Shown: positions 40,901 to 53,528, numbered from the stretch's first letter. The stretch: DNA of 64,000 nucleotides from Lunularia cruciata (GCA_948567375.1 OX419757.1:67029836-67093835), one strand, 5' to 3'. Numbers and translations: made by a program. The notes: generated by a model from the sequence alone, not told the origin.

Positions 40901-42880
40901 CTTAGAGTATCTTGTTGGAGAATAGTACAATCACCTCTCGCTTAAGTACAAAACTTGAACCTGGACTGTTTGTGCGTACTTAGCTGATAAGTGCATACTT
41001 AATTTTAGTGCAACAAAACAAACAAAAGTGCAAATAGGTACCATTTTCACTTTTGATTCTTCTCTCCTTCAATGGCAAGCGGTTGAATGAGATTCAACAA
41101 TGAAAAACCATTGCTAACCTCAAGAAGACCAATACTATCATCTGGGCACCAAAGGTGTTAAGGGTTTTGTAGGCTACAAGCAAGTCAATGTTGTGGGATA
41201 TGGAGTGCAAGACTTTTGTTAAGGGCAAGTCACTACGAGACTCCCATTGTGTGATTCTCTTTACAAGACAAAGGAGAGAAATAAGAGAATGGAAGACTGC
41301 AATGGAAGATCACATTGGGACTCTCAAGTGGAGGCAACTTTGAATGCCTAGCTTGAGTTTGGCTCAGTATTTATAGGTAACTTGGGTACGAGACTCCCAA
41401 GGAGCTTCCAAGGTTTCTTCTAGGAGTCATTTTACTTGGAATACAAGTTAAGCTAGTCATTTACTTGGCATACAAGCTAGGCTAGTACTTCTAGCTTCTA
41501 GTACATTCTTAGGCTAATTTTACCTCCTTTTGTTATATTTAGCTTAGATTACTAACTCATTAGCTTCTACTAACATGTTTGCTAACTCCATATTATTACA
41601 AATTCTTTAGTTAAGTGATATAGTTGTAGTACTACCTCCTTTTGATACTTTTGCAATTAAACTTCTCAGGTGATAACTTGATCATGGTACTCCTTTAGTT
41701 CATCCTAAGTTCTCTCCAACTCTTGGTACTTGCCATGAAATTGGTCATTGTCTTCCTCTTGTATTGCTTGTACTTGAGTTGAAGTGCATGCAACTCACCT
41801 TGTAGCTGTTGGTTCTCCTTGGCTTGGTGATCTTGGTTGTTCTCCAATATAGTACTCCTTCTCTTGAGCTCATGGTTGACCTATGGTAAGATATTTACCT
41901 TTGTCTCCTCTTCCTTTTATAAGACTCTAACTTTCACGACTTCTTCCTTGACCAAGTCTGCTTGGCTTTTGAGTGTAGACCTGCTTATGCATACTTCACA
42001 CAAATATGGTGTACTCCACAATGTCAGAGCATGCAACTTGGTACTAGGTCAGTAGTACCTCTATTAATTGTAGTGTAGTCCGATTGGATGTATCACAAAG
42101 TTGGCTGCTTCCTAAATTGGCACTATTACTAAGGGTTTTGATTCCTCTTTGATTCTTGTTTGCACTCTTGGTGCAAGATCTGGAATATCAGTGTCAATAC
42201 AACATACTCCTCGTTGGCTTGATCTGTAATTTGGTCATCTTCTTGTAGTATGACTTTGTCCTTGTCAAAACTTTAGGCCAAAGTTCTTGGGCATTGAAGC
42301 GCTTTGCTCAATCTTAGAGCTCTTTGGTGGCTTCTTCCTCTCTAATGGCTCATAACATTGGTTTTGACACTATAGCCAACTCTCTTATGTCCTCTTTTGT
42401 CCTACATGACCCTCTTCCATTTCTTGGCCCTGCAAGTTTAGGATAGACTTTGCATCCTCCCATGTCTCTTTTGCTTCTCCTTTGTCTAAAGTGGAGGTTG
42501 ATGCTTGAAGGATGAAGACCCTTGTTCCTCTTCTTCCTTTTCTTCATCATCTTTGGTATCCTTGGCTTCTCCCTTGGATGGAGATACCTGTACTATTTGG
42601 ATGTTAGCCCTTGATTTCTTGGTTGAGGAAGGTTGCTTCTTTGGAGTGGTATCCTTCCCCTTGCAGCCTTTGGTGCAGCCAATTCTTCATCTACAAGCAC
42701 AAAGAGTACTATCTTGGCAAATTTTTCACCAGCATTGCTATACTTAGTGATCAATATTGATCCTTTTGGTTGGTCACTAAAATAATCTGCAAGATGAAAG
42801 TGAGTGAGGAACCTCTTCCTTTCTTGGATCAAGAGATTTCTTCTCATGTAGTGATATATGGCAAATGGAGCAAGGTATAT
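40901..42880 (-). pseudogene. Coiled-coil ORF family, decayed minus-strand copy (3' part)
   Basis: On the minus strand the sequence encodes a charged, Gln/Glu/Lys-rich coiled coil broken by stops (HELKRRSTILENNQDHQAK, QGELHALQLKYKQYK; about 41690-41880). Upstream of it on the same strand is a stretch with VLFVLVDEELAAPKAARGR (about 42610-42840). The arrangement parallels the plus-strand copy at 50535-52667, and its N-terminal piece lies beyond the copia insertion at 45919-46266. The terminal part toward 41300 has a TATAAATA box, as an LTR would. The link between the pieces is inference. Confidence 0.4.
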
Positions 42881-42882
42881 TG

Positions 42883-45780
42883 TGTTAAGTGTGGAGTCTA
42901 ATTAATTATAGGAATCTTCTATGGGAACATTGAAGAGTTAGTATAAGGCAGATTTTCTATGAGAACGTAGAAGTTTAAGTACAAGACAAATATTCAAATC
43001 ATGGGATTCTATTCATGGGAGTGAACAAAAACATAGTTCACATCAGGACCCATATCTATGTAAATGTAGATGAGAATGAGATGTGTCTTATTTTGTTGGA
43101 AACATCTTCTTAAGGCCTTTCCAAAGACACCAGAATCATGGAAAATAGAGTTATAGAAAAGAAGTCAAGCTTACTTGAAGTTCATGACAAATATGTCTTA
43201 CAAGAGCTCCAAGATTCCATTACCAGAGCTATGGGCAAGCTGCGGGATCGTGAGTATGGCTCTAGGTCCTATGGGCATGGGACTTGTAGGAAGGCTCTAG
43301 GACTATAGGACCTATGGAAAGGCTACTTGCATGGCCCTCCACTTTTAGAACTTAAGGAGGTGACATGTATCATTTGGTGCCAAATAATCTAGGGTTTAGA
43401 TATGGGATCAATTTGTACCACATGATGCAGTAGGAGCTTGCAATAAATGAAGAAATGTCATCCCTAGAAAGGAATAAGACTTGGTCATTGATCAAGTTAC
43501 TAGAGAGTAAGAAGGCATTGCAAAACAAATGGTATAGAATCAAAGACAAACATGATAGAAGCAAGCAATATAAGGCCAAACTTGTGGCATAGGGTTTTCA
43601 ATACACCAAAAGTATATACTGCAATGAGGTTTTCTCTCTTGTAATTAAGATGACTACCATCATATTGGTTGTTGTGACTGTAGAGGATTTGCATCTAGAG
43701 CAACTAGATGTAAGAACAATATTTCTACATGGAGACCTTTAGTATGAGGTCTATATGGCATAACCTAAAGTGTTTCAAATTGCAACAAAGGAGACTTGGT
43801 CTACAAGTTGAAGAAGAGTCTCTATGGTTTGAAATAGGCTCCTCAATGGTGGTACTTGAAATTTGATAGCTTTATGGCCAATGATGGTTACATTAGATGC
43901 AAAATAGACCATTGCTGCTACATTAAGTTATTTTTTGAGTCATACATCTTCTTGTTGCTTTATGTTGATGATATGTTGGTAGATGGATCCAACATGAGGG
44001 AAATCAACAAGCTAAAGCGCCATTTGCCTAATGTGTTTGAAATGAAAGATCTAAGTCCTTCACATCATATAATCTTTAAAGTTAAACATATCATCTTTAA
44101 AGTTATTTCAAGAGAAGTCCATCAAGAAACAAATGAGGGGATTTGGTCTTCAAAATGCTACAATTTGAACCACTTCCTTGGGAAATCACTTCAAACTTTC
44201 CAAGGAGCAATCACCAAGAACTCATGTAAATAGAGAGTACATGAGTAGAGTAACCTATGCATCAGAAATTGGCAATTTGATGTATGTTATGGTATGCACT
44301 AGGACAAACATTTCTCATCTAGTGAGAGTTGTAAGAAAATTCATGTCAAACCCAAGAAAAGAGCATTGGGAAGCAATGAAATGGCTATTATGCTACTTGA
44401 AAGATACCTTTGATAAGGCACTTTGTTTAAAAAAATAGATGTTATTTTAGAAGATTCCAATGATGCAAATTTGGGATGAGACTTGGACAATGAAAATAGC
44501 ACTACAAGGCATGTGTTTTCCTTGGGTGGTACTAAAATTAGTTCAATGTCTTGTTTGTAGAAGAGTTTTGCTCTTTCTACCACAAAAGTTGAGTACATGG
44601 CCATCTTAGAGGTTAGAAAGGAGATGGTCTGGTTGAAAAACTTTATAGTAGAGCTAGGAAACAAACAAGATGAAAATATGCTCCATAGTGATAGCTAAAG
44701 TATTATTAGTTTTGCACAAAATCTTGTGTTTCATGCAAAGACAAAGCATATCCAATTGAGATATCATTTCATTCATGAATTGATAGATGGATGAGTATTG
44801 ACTTTGGTAAAGATTGTGGGAGTAAGCAACCCTATAAATATGTTTACCAAGGTAGTCACAATTGAGAATCTCAAGCACTACATCATTGCAGTTGGACTTC
44901 AAAGGTAACATTTAGAGTAGCAAGTAATGTTAGACTCCAAGGGGGAGATTGTTAAGTGAGGAGTCTAATTAATTACTAGAATCTTCTAGAACATTGAAGA
45001 GTCAGTACAAGACAAATCTTCTACAAGAGTGTAGAAGTGTAAGTATGGGATAGATCTTCAAATTACATGATCCCATTTGTGGAAATGAACAAAAATACAA
45101 TTCACGTCAAGACCCATATCTTTGTGAATATAGATTGAAATGAGTCTTGCATTATTTCATTGGAACCATCTTCACAAGGGCTTTCCATAGACACCAAGAT
45201 CATAGAGCTCTAGAAAAGAAATTACAGTCATTTGAAGTTTACAAAAAATGTGTCCTAGGGGAGTTGTGAGATTCTACTACAAGAGTTGGGGGAGCTACAA
45301 GCTGGAAGACTACAAGCATGGGACCTATGGGCATGGATATGGGACTTGCAGGAAGGCTCTAGGACCATGGGACCTTCAGGAAGGCTACTTGCATGGCTAC
45401 CAACTTGTGGAACTAAGTGAGGTGATGTGTATCATTTTGTACCAAAGAATCTAGAGTTTAGATATGAGATCAATCTGCACCATATGTTTCCAAAACTAGA
45501 TAAGGTCTTCAAGTGCAAGCGTATAAATATGTGTAGAGTTTGCAGTTAGAATTGACTTCAACAGTTCTTGTTTTATAGTTCTTGATTGATAGTTCAAGAG
45601 TAAATAAAATTCCTGTGCAGTTGTGGATATAGCCAATCATTGGCCAAACTAGATAAAATTTGGCTTAATTTCTATGTATGCTTTTCTTGTCCAGATTGAT
45701 AAATGATTTTTGCTCCATCTCATAGCCAGATTTGGATTCCCATTGCTCTCTCAAGTTCCTAGTTGTAATTTTTTCTCCCA
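42883..45780 (+). mobile_element. Ty1/copia retrotransposon remnant
   Basis: Partial 5' LTR (42883 to about 43426, starting TGTTAAGTG) is joined directly to the RT region, so gag, protease and integrase are deleted. The 3' LTR starts at 44950 with the same TGTTAAGTG and is homologous over the shared 540 bp. It extends further, with a TATA box (GTATAAATATG) near 45519. The polypurine tract AAGGGGGAGAT lies at 44939-44949. The right end is not resolved; it may be near 45780 (ending CCCAACA). Confidence 0.75.
43430..44910 (+). pseudogene. Copia RT and RNase H remnant
   Basis: Ty1/copia hallmarks in broken frames: QLDVRTIFLHGDL, LLLYVDDMLVDGSN (YVDD box), FEMKDLSPS, RVTYASEIGNLMY, RTNISHLVRVVRKFMSNP and an RNase H/C-terminal part with TTKVEYMAI and AKTKHIQLRYHFI. 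Many stops and at least two frameshifts. It was the enzyme copying the element's RNA and is not functional now. Confidence 0.85.
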
Positions 45781-45918
45781 ACATGTACCACCTTTGCCTT
45801 CTTCAAATTCTCTTTGCAAAGTCTTGGTATGTCCATTAAACATGTTTGCGCAATCTACTTGCTTGCTTGAGTACATGTAATTTAAAAATATACCCTGGTT
45901 ATTGGTCAAGTTGGTAGT

Positions 45919-46266
45919 TCATTTGGGTTTAAAGAGTTTCATAATTGCCTCTAATATGCCTCTTTTTGTAGGGTCTTTGTAATTTGCTACCACCCACCCA
46001 TTATTCCTTGACCTCTTATCTTTGAAAGTGGCCTTGATCTTGGCCGTCAGCTCCTTGTCAAAAAGTTTGGGGTCCAGAATCATTGATCTTGCAACCCTTC
46101 CATCCAGGCCGAGAACCATGTGCCAAAGGTCCTTCATCCAATTGTGAGGATTACTCCTCATCCCCCTTGGTGTCTTCTCTTTGGTCCCCCTCATCTCTTG
46201 CATCATGGTAAAGTTAGTCAATTCCCAATCCCAAAGCAAGAAGCTCAAGTGTTTGCCTTGGATCAA
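45919..46266 (-). pseudogene. Coiled-coil ORF family, N-terminal domain of minus-strand copy
   Basis: Open for 115 codons on the minus strand. The segment NNGWVVANYKDPTKRGILEA then IMKLFKPK resembles MNGYKVESYRDPIQRSVVGA then MMAMFKPE in the plus-strand ORF at 50535, indicating a shared unrecognised domain. The copia element separates it from its likely coiled-coil continuation. Confidence 0.5.
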
Positions 46267-49200
46267 TGCAATTATATAGTGAATTGCTCATTTTTTTTAT
46301 TCCAAGAGACCTAAGGATGGCCTTTCAAATCTTTCCCTACACTCTAGGTGCAATCAACATGGTTCTTGATTGTAGGAAAAAGGCACAATTTGTGGCTAGA
46401 TCTACTCTAAGTACTATGCGCCACTCTGAGTGTTAAGAGTCACTATAAGTGCTACCTCAATTCAAATGCAATGGACTCTATCTTGTTGTTTTGGCAAAGT
46501 GCAGATTCTAATTGATTAGCAAGGCAAGAAAGTGACTCTCCAAAAAGTGCAGTTGCTGGCCAAACCTCAATTTAGCCTAGATCCTTGCTCATTCTTCAGC
46601 CCTTTGGCGGTTAAGAGGTAGTGAGCACATGCAATCTGCACATACAAAGGTATTTTCATGTCTTCTATGGTTAGGTGTCACTTGAACATGCAAAAGATCC
46701 AAACTCTCCCACATGCAAACGATTCTCCACCAATCACTCCCATGCATCAAGCTTGCCCACCAAGTGCTAACAGTTATCTTATTTGTAATTATCCTTGGCG
46801 CCAATTTCCAGATGAGTTGGCGGTGCATTCAAATCCTAGTGGAACTTGTGTACAAGTGCCAACGGGGTACTTAGCACTCAAGCCTATAAGTGCTCAAAGT
46901 AAGCACTCCAAGTGCTTAACATTTTGCAAGAATTCAAGATTATCTCGCATTCTTCCAAGTGCTTGTCATCTTGCAAGCACTTGGGATTATCTTACATCCC
47001 CTAAGTGCTGCGTGATCCTAACTTGTGATACTATTGTGAGTGCCAACTCTTTTGGGGCAATTCTCCTAGTAACTACTAATCTTAATGGTCTTTCTTTAGC
47101 ACTTAAGCATGATCTGATCAACAAAAGTAAATTTTGAAGAAATTGGAGCACCACAAAATTTCAAGATCAACAATTATAAACAATAACCACCTTTTACTTC
47201 TCAAATATAGATACTCCCAAAGGCTCTATACCTTTCACTCATTCTATACTCCATGCGCACAAGGTAATGGATGACTTTCCACCCCTAAGACAATCTTTAT
47301 ATACTCAACAAAAGCCATTATAATGAGTGCTTTGGTAACTTGGTAAAATGTGAACTTTACCTGAATTATACTAAATAAGGAATTCCAGTTCAAGAGATAT
47401 TCAAATGGGATTTAGCCTCACATGCCTTCCTTTGGAAAATTTCAAACATCTTTTCTAAAAATTTAGGATGTTCTTCTAATTAAAAATTACAATATAATCT
47501 AAAGTCAAGTCAAATCTACCTATCTTGACCTATTTTCATTACCAAAGATCAACTAAATTGGTTAAATTAACATGATTTTTACATCTCCTATATACTAAGT
47601 TAATGTGACTACACAAAGTCTAAGATGAAAGTCAAATTCCAACATAATCTAATATTACATTTAAAGAGATATGTATCTAAATATGAAATTCCCTTGAGAT
47701 ATTCTATTATATGTAATATAATCTAATTTAATTTTCAGTAGTTCAATGAGGACGAGCAGCAGAACCCTCGATAACGGGTGCATAGTAATACATGAGATGT
47801 CTCTAGCATGCAGTTCCCGGTTCATGGTTGCACGAGAGAATATTTTAAAGATTAAAGCCTGATTCATTAGGGGACTACTACTCTTCCTCAATTTGCTCTA
47901 CTCTTTCTAAAAGTATTATATCGGTTTTCTGCTCTAATTCCATTCCGATAGTGTATCCTCCAAATTTCTTCCATAATGGAGGGTTTCAATTATGGTTCAA
48001 CATATACACATAGAAATTCAAAGTTCAATTTCTAATAGACAATCGCCCCATATCCAAAAGAGTTTTGTCCATAACCCGTACAAAGTTACGTGACAGGGGA
48101 CAAAAACTTTGTATAGAATATCGTAGCGTAACTTTGTATAAAAATATCCCCCGTCGATCCGATAACCTAAACCCTAAATGGATAAGGATATCCTTAAATT
48201 TATATTTGAAACCTCCTAAATGTCTTCACTCTCCTAAAACCTGCAATCTAGACACCCTAAAACTGCATTGTGGACTTGTGACAGTTATATTCAGCCAAGA
48301 TAGAGTGCATTTACGCCCCCTCGTCAGGTCAGCCGTTATTCAGTTCTCTCCACGAGCTCACAAATTACCGATCATATTTCAGAAACAATTGTGAACTTTG
48401 GGATTTGCAAACTATTTGGGCACTTTGTAAATTTTATTCATGTGCGGCTTGATGGAATGTTCCTTTCTTCTTATCATATTATCTGTGTCAATTATTTTTA
48501 CATTGAAATCATTGATATTTTATAACATTATTTATTTTGGGGTACACCCTTGTACAATAAATGTGGTGCTGGGAATCTTGGTGCAGCACCAATGGTACAA
48601 TCATCATCGGCACTTTTGTTTATACGGGATAAGTTTCTCAATTGAATAATAAGAGTTTATATATTCTAGATAAGTTTATCTAGAGCTTTGGGCTTGGTTG
48701 AGTCAGCATTAACCTATCCAGATTTTGATAGAGTTCAGATATTAGATTTCCCAACTCGTCATATTAAAAATGTCCTTTAGTAAATTTTTGATTTTTTAGC
48801 AAACTATTGTTAAGAAATATAGTATTTAAAACTATATGTACTCAAAATTACCTAGTTTATAAATTTTATTTTAACCAAATAAATATTTTTTTGTCCAATT
48901 TACCAAATTGGTAAATTTTTTCAATTGTTGAGGTGGTGATTGGAATCAAATCAATATTGAAGTTACTTTAGAAGAAAACCATATACATGGTTGAGCATAT
49001 TAAGAAAAGCATTCCAATGTGTTCGTGACAAGCTAGCCTATAGAATTGGCTTGCCTCGTCTTCCTTACTGTAGATAATCGCACAAATTTGTCCCTTTGAG
49101 GTTTCATGGAGAAAAAATATAGATATTGTACTTTAGGTTATTAACTCTTCCAGTTAAAAAATATATATGTTATCGTTGAGATCTAAAAGCACAAGAAAAA

Positions 49201-49625
49201 CTTAAAGAGACGTGAGGTATTTGGCAATCAGTAAAACCAACTTAATCAATTGGAAGATATATTTAGACTTAGATTACATTTTGAATATTTTAGATAACTT
49301 ATGGGTATACGCAATCTTCATTAAATGAGAGAAATCGAGTCGAGCGTACTGTCCCTTAAGGAAAGGGAAAAGGAACATAAGGCACCCGAGGTGCAGAAAA
49401 GCGAACGAGCACAAGATCCAAAGGAAAAAAATCTAAAATTTATTTAGAAAGACTACGTTTAGAAGGAACTAAAAATGTATACAAAGAACCTTAAAGAAGA
49501 CTAAAATGAAAATCCCCCATGCAATACAAGGAGCCTTGGAAACCAAAAATTTCTGGGTGGAGAAAAAATCAAACTACTGCTGAACTCTCTAACATAGACA
49601 AGCTCTTGGATATGTGTTCCAAAGA
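46267..49625. other. Region without recognised genes
   Basis: 46,400-47,050 holds several loose repeats of AAGTGCTT and CAAGTGC motifs on the plus strand, perhaps the leader of the minus-strand element. 48,750-48,960 is AT-rich. No coding region, RNA gene or complete mobile element is recognised. Confidence 0.5.
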
Positions 49626-49629
49626 GTGG

Positions 49630-49804
49630 AAAGGAAGACCACGTAGAAAATATGAAGGATGGGAAGGCCCCATCAAGCCGTACAAGGGAGAGATGAAAAA
49701 GGTAAAATGGGGCTAAGCCCCAATAGAGTATATATGAGAAATTTGGCCCATTGCACCTAAGATATCCAAGCTATGCAGGTCATGTGGTCTACAAACAATT
49801 GGAG
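49630..49804 (-). mobile_element. LINE copy C3, 3' end (split by the 3.7-kb insert)
   Basis: Minus-strand LINE 3' region with CTCTATTGGGGCTTAGCCCC, the tail and CTACGTGGTC. It ends in TGGAG (49800-49804), the left target duplication of the insert. The LINE resumes at 53529 with the same TGGAG followed by CATCCAAAGAAGC. Confidence 0.88.
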
Positions 49805-50083
49805 TGTGGTACCCACATTTTTTGTTTTTTTAGGATAGATAGTGTTTAAGAGATGAAGTAAGCACGGAAAAGTCGAATTGCGGACAAAGAATGGACGGAA
49901 GTAACTTTGGAGGAAAGTCAAAGAAGATGACATCGGATTCGATGATGGAGGTACTCGGAAGAGGAGAATGCCGGGAACAGTCCGAAGATCACCGTCTTTG
50001 GGTTGGAAAATGCAGGAAAGACGAAGACCATTTAACAATCTCTGTACGTGGCAAGAAAGTACATTTCAAGAAATGGCGGGGGC

Positions 50084-50125
50084 AGAAGAATCAATGGCGG
50101 GGGCAGAAGAATCATGTCTTGACAA
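50084..50125 (+). repeat. Short tandem duplication in leader of 3.7-kb insert
   Basis: Two near-perfect 21-bp units around AATGGCGGGGGCAGAAGAAT, one at about 50072 and one at about 50093. In frame they would repeat a W-R-G-Q-K-N peptide. The enclosing open frame (49891-50175) has no known motif. Confidence 0.6.
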
Positions 50126-50534
50126 TGACTGGGAGTGCACGCAGAAGAGAGAAAATCACCGACGAAATCGACTGAAGAATGACTGCGATTTGGGGCAATA
50201 TAAAATTGCGACTGCGTAGGAGGAATTCGAACACTCTGAGTAAATTCCCAATTCCTTTGAGTAGTTGTCCTGCAGTAATGCGTGTCCGGAAGCCCGTCGA
50301 GAGTGAAATTTTCTGGAACCCTGAGGGAGTTAGAGTGTCTTGTCCAGGAGAGGGGCTGATCTTCCAAACAGCATAGAACAAGAGAACAAATCATGGCAAA
50401 GAAGGTGGCCAACGCGTTGGCAGTGAGGGGTTTTGCAATTTGAAGAGTGGATGTAGTAGCTAGAATCAAAGTCTTGGTTAGACTTTGTATTACCATTTTA
50501 GCATGGAACTTGGAATTTCAGTTTCCCGGGAGTG

Positions 50535-52667
50535 ATGGCAAAGATCGCTGCCAGTAATTGTGAGGAGGGTCCCGAGGTGGAGGGGAAGAGAGGCAATCCG
50601 GCTCGATGGACTGAGTCGGATTGGAAATTAGTATTGGGGAGAGAAGCAGGAGAGCCGACAAGGGTCACTTTCTATCGGAAGTGTGATGCTACAGAGGAGA
50701 CGGCGGAGATTCGTAATTCATTTTTTGCTCCAAGAACTATGAATGGTTACAAGGTGGAATCCTATCGGGACCCAATCCAAAGAAGTGTCGTGGGGGCGAT
50801 GATGGCCATGTTCAAGCCGGAGCAAACGACCTACATAACCATGCAGCAGGTAGTCTTCTTCCATCAGATGTTTGCAGGAGTACCAGTGAATTGGTTGAAG
50901 TGCTTCCATCACCAAACAAGGCAGATGGTGGTGAATTGGAGAACGGGCTCGCCACCGCATTATTTCGCACAGTTCATGGCTCATTTCTACTTCGAGCTGA
51001 ACTTGCTGTCCGAAGACGAGCGTCATCGTATGGTCTCGCACATGCACTCCAATTTGAGGCGGGAAGCAGACAAAGAGGAGCGACAATATATGCTTCATCT
51101 GCGAGCAAACGACGAGTACTTTGCAAGGACGGGACAGTGGAAGATCAAAGATGTTGCCAGTCCAAAGACAAAGAAGTGAAGTAAACCCAAAGAAACCAAA
51201 TCATCGCCCATCTAACGCAAGACTCGGAGGCTGATGTTGAAGACTACTAATGTCGTACAAAGGGCATCATCGAGATCGGAGTCGGATGAAGAAATTGAGT
51301 CGCAAGAAGAGGACTTGGAAGAAGATGAGCTCACGTTGAGAAGTGAGGAGTCTGGGAGCAACAGTGAGGGAGAACCAAAAGTCCAGCAATTGGTGGTAGT
51401 AAGTGAGGCTGGTCAGGCGATGGTGGAGAATATGTCAAGACCAAAGAAGGAGGCAGAGAATCTCGTAGGGCCCAGTTCAAGAGGCAAAGATGAAGACAGT
51501 GCTGACGCGATGAAGATACAAAGATCGCGACTTCGGATGAAGGAGCCGATGATGGAGGAGAAGGCTCCAGACAAAGGTGGCAAAGAAGAAGCGGAACACT
51601 TTGTCGGAATATCGTACTTAACAAGGATAGTTACCCCATTGCTGGAGCTGCTACAGGAGAATCAAAGTGTAATTCCCCAAGATTGAAGGAAGGGGATGAA
51701 CGAATTGCAGATGGTGAAGTATCTGGTGAGTAAGGTGAAGGAATTGCAAGAACAACAAGTCCGAAGAAGTGCAGAAATTGAAGATCTTTGGAGGGAGGAA
51801 GACGTGAGGAAGAAAATGCTGAGCGTGCTATAAGGGAGTTGCGCAAAGAAAGAGAAAGAACTACAAAAGCAAGCCGGAGAGTTGAAGGAGCAAGCGATGT
51901 GGCTCAACAAGATGAAGGAGGAAATGAGTGATGTGCGCATAAAAAATGTTCATCTGAAGGCGATGACCATCGTGATGGAGCAGGAGCTGGACAGCTTGAA
52001 GAAGAGTGCCGCAACAAAAGATCAAGCATGGTAGAGAGAGTTGGCGTCCAGGCAAGAAGAAGAAGAGTGTTTGTGAGAACTTGTCAAGAGTGTGGAACAG
52101 CAGAAGATGCAGTATGCAGAGGAGAAGAAGATGCTCACTGCAGACTACGAAGACGAGTTGAAGATGTATCGAGCGGAGTTGAAGGTAGAACGTTCTTGGG
52201 GATATGCATCGAAATCAGTAGGAGACATTGCAGGGAAATTACGAGCACTCTTAAGCACGGAGGCTGAAGGAAGATTGGAAGAAACTTGTCTGCATGAGTT
52301 GAAGTTACTTGTGCAGGAGACTCGGAAACAAAAAGCCAAAGATGTGGACATGAACACCTTGCTAATCTGATTGAGGGAACGCGTAGATAGGAAGATGTTA
52401 GAAGTAGAGAACAATGTTAGTCTTAGACTGGATTTAGTCAATTTGGAGTTAGAGAAAATTCAGAATAGTGTGACAGCGGAGAGGAAGCCCGATGTCGCAG
52501 ACGTAGGAGTACAAGTGTCATCGGACTTGAGGATTGACACATTAGAGAAGAGTGGGTCAAGAAATAAGAGTGTAGATATATTACCCATGAGCTCAATTGT
52601 AGATTGTAGTGAAGAAGTTGTAGAATTAGTGAAGGAATTAGTAGAATTAGCCGTACCCGAAGAATGA
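50535..52667 (+). pseudogene. Unrecognised coiled-coil ORF, 711-codon frame with in-frame stops
   Basis: Starts at MAKIAASNCEEG (ATG 50535). Residues 1-215 are open and contain the domain shared with 45919-46266 (NGYKVESYRDPIQR, AMMAMFKPEQTTYI), then YFAQFMAHFYFELNLLSED. An acidic section follows (DEEIESQEEDLEEDELTL), then a long Glu/Lys/Gln coiled coil to 52664. The frame is never shifted: stops at 51177, near 51213, at 51684, near 51828, near 52032, near 52071 and at 52368 all lie in phase. No RT, integrase or zinc knuckle is seen. It could be a gag-like structural protein of a non-autonomous retroelement or a captured host protein. I do not recognise the family. Confidence 0.55.
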
Positions 52668-52729
52668 GAAATAGCAGGAGGTCATCGGGTTTGGAAGCCG
52701 ATGATGGGGTAGACATCGGATCGGGCTAA

Positions 52730-53528
52730 GTGTCAATTTTGAGATAGGAAAAGGCAGATATGAAACGATAGATTGTCACTTGGGATCTGTAAGTAGGAAA
52801 AGATGCTAGGAAGAGGTGTCTAGGTAGGCAAATCTGCCGTTTGCTTCAGTATTTAAGTGGAGCAATCGCAGTACGATGTTATTCAGTATTCAAATTTCTA
52901 AAGATAGATAAAGCGAAGTGTTGTTTTCAGTACTCGTCGCTTAAGCTTAATTCCAATTGTCAACTTTGTGTTTGTGTTTGTGAGTGTGTGGAGAATTCCA
53001 AAGAGCAAGTCAGGGTGTCTGTGGATGTTGGAATCTACATCCTTGATCTTCATTTTGTGTGTTTGATCTTTAGTGAAGTGCATCGGAGCAATGCCTTGAT
53101 AGATCTGAGAGGAATTGTAGTGTTGTTAGTATTCTGCATTGGTAAGTGCAGCACGAAGTTGATGTGAAGCAATTTTGATCAAGGAAGTTGTGCCTTCAAT
53201 GGAGGGGAGGAACACAATTCTGAGGTGAAATCGGTCTTTGCAGTGAAGTGCCGTCTTTGAGAGAATTTGAATCATCACAATCAAGAGTTGTTTGGACAGA
53301 ATTGACTATGTTGTGATTATGTGTGCGTATTCGTGACAAGTTGTCAAGATTGTGAGCTTGTTACTCTCTTCTGGGTGTAGTTTCTACCTGAGAGATTAAA
53401 GAAGAACTAAAGAAGAACTATAATTGTGACATTTGTCTTTGTATTTGACCAATTCTGGATAGTATCTCTGCGGGAATGAACTTTATTGACCCGATTACCG
53501 CAAAAGTAATATTTGCCGGGTTGTCACA
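52730..53528 (+). repeat. Possible 3' LTR of the 3.7-kb insert
   Basis: Candidate LTR starting TGTCAATTTTGAG and ending TTGTCACA, with TTCAGTATTTAAGTGG near 52842 as a promoter-like motif and a GT-rich stretch. The absence of a matching 5' copy leaves this uncertain. Confidence 0.35.

Larger units (their letters stand above)
49805..53528 (+). mobile_element. 3,724-bp insert with 5-bp TSD carrying a coiled-coil ORF
   Basis: The insertion into LINE C3 is exact: TGGAG on both sides, and C1 shows the uninterrupted equivalent (GGATGCTCCAGTTG). The insert starts TGTGGTACCC and ends GGGTTGTCACA, so it has TG...CA ends as an LTR element would. From about 52730 to 53528 it has a promoter-like TATTTAAG and an LTR-like end, but I find no matching 5' repeat, primer site, RT or integrase. 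It may be a non-autonomous LTR-type element with a degraded 5' LTR, or something else. Confidence 0.7.

Noticed and set aside
46400-47050. Loose AAGTGCTT/CAAGTGC repeats as a CRISPR-like or satellite array
   Set aside because: Spacing is irregular, units are only 7-9 bp, and the context is eukaryotic. No direct-repeat and spacer structure.
52730-53528. Solo LTR as the full explanation of the 3.7-kb insert
   Set aside because: The target duplication lies outside 49805-53528 as a whole, so the ORF part moved with it; no second copy of the presumed LTR is visible at the left end.
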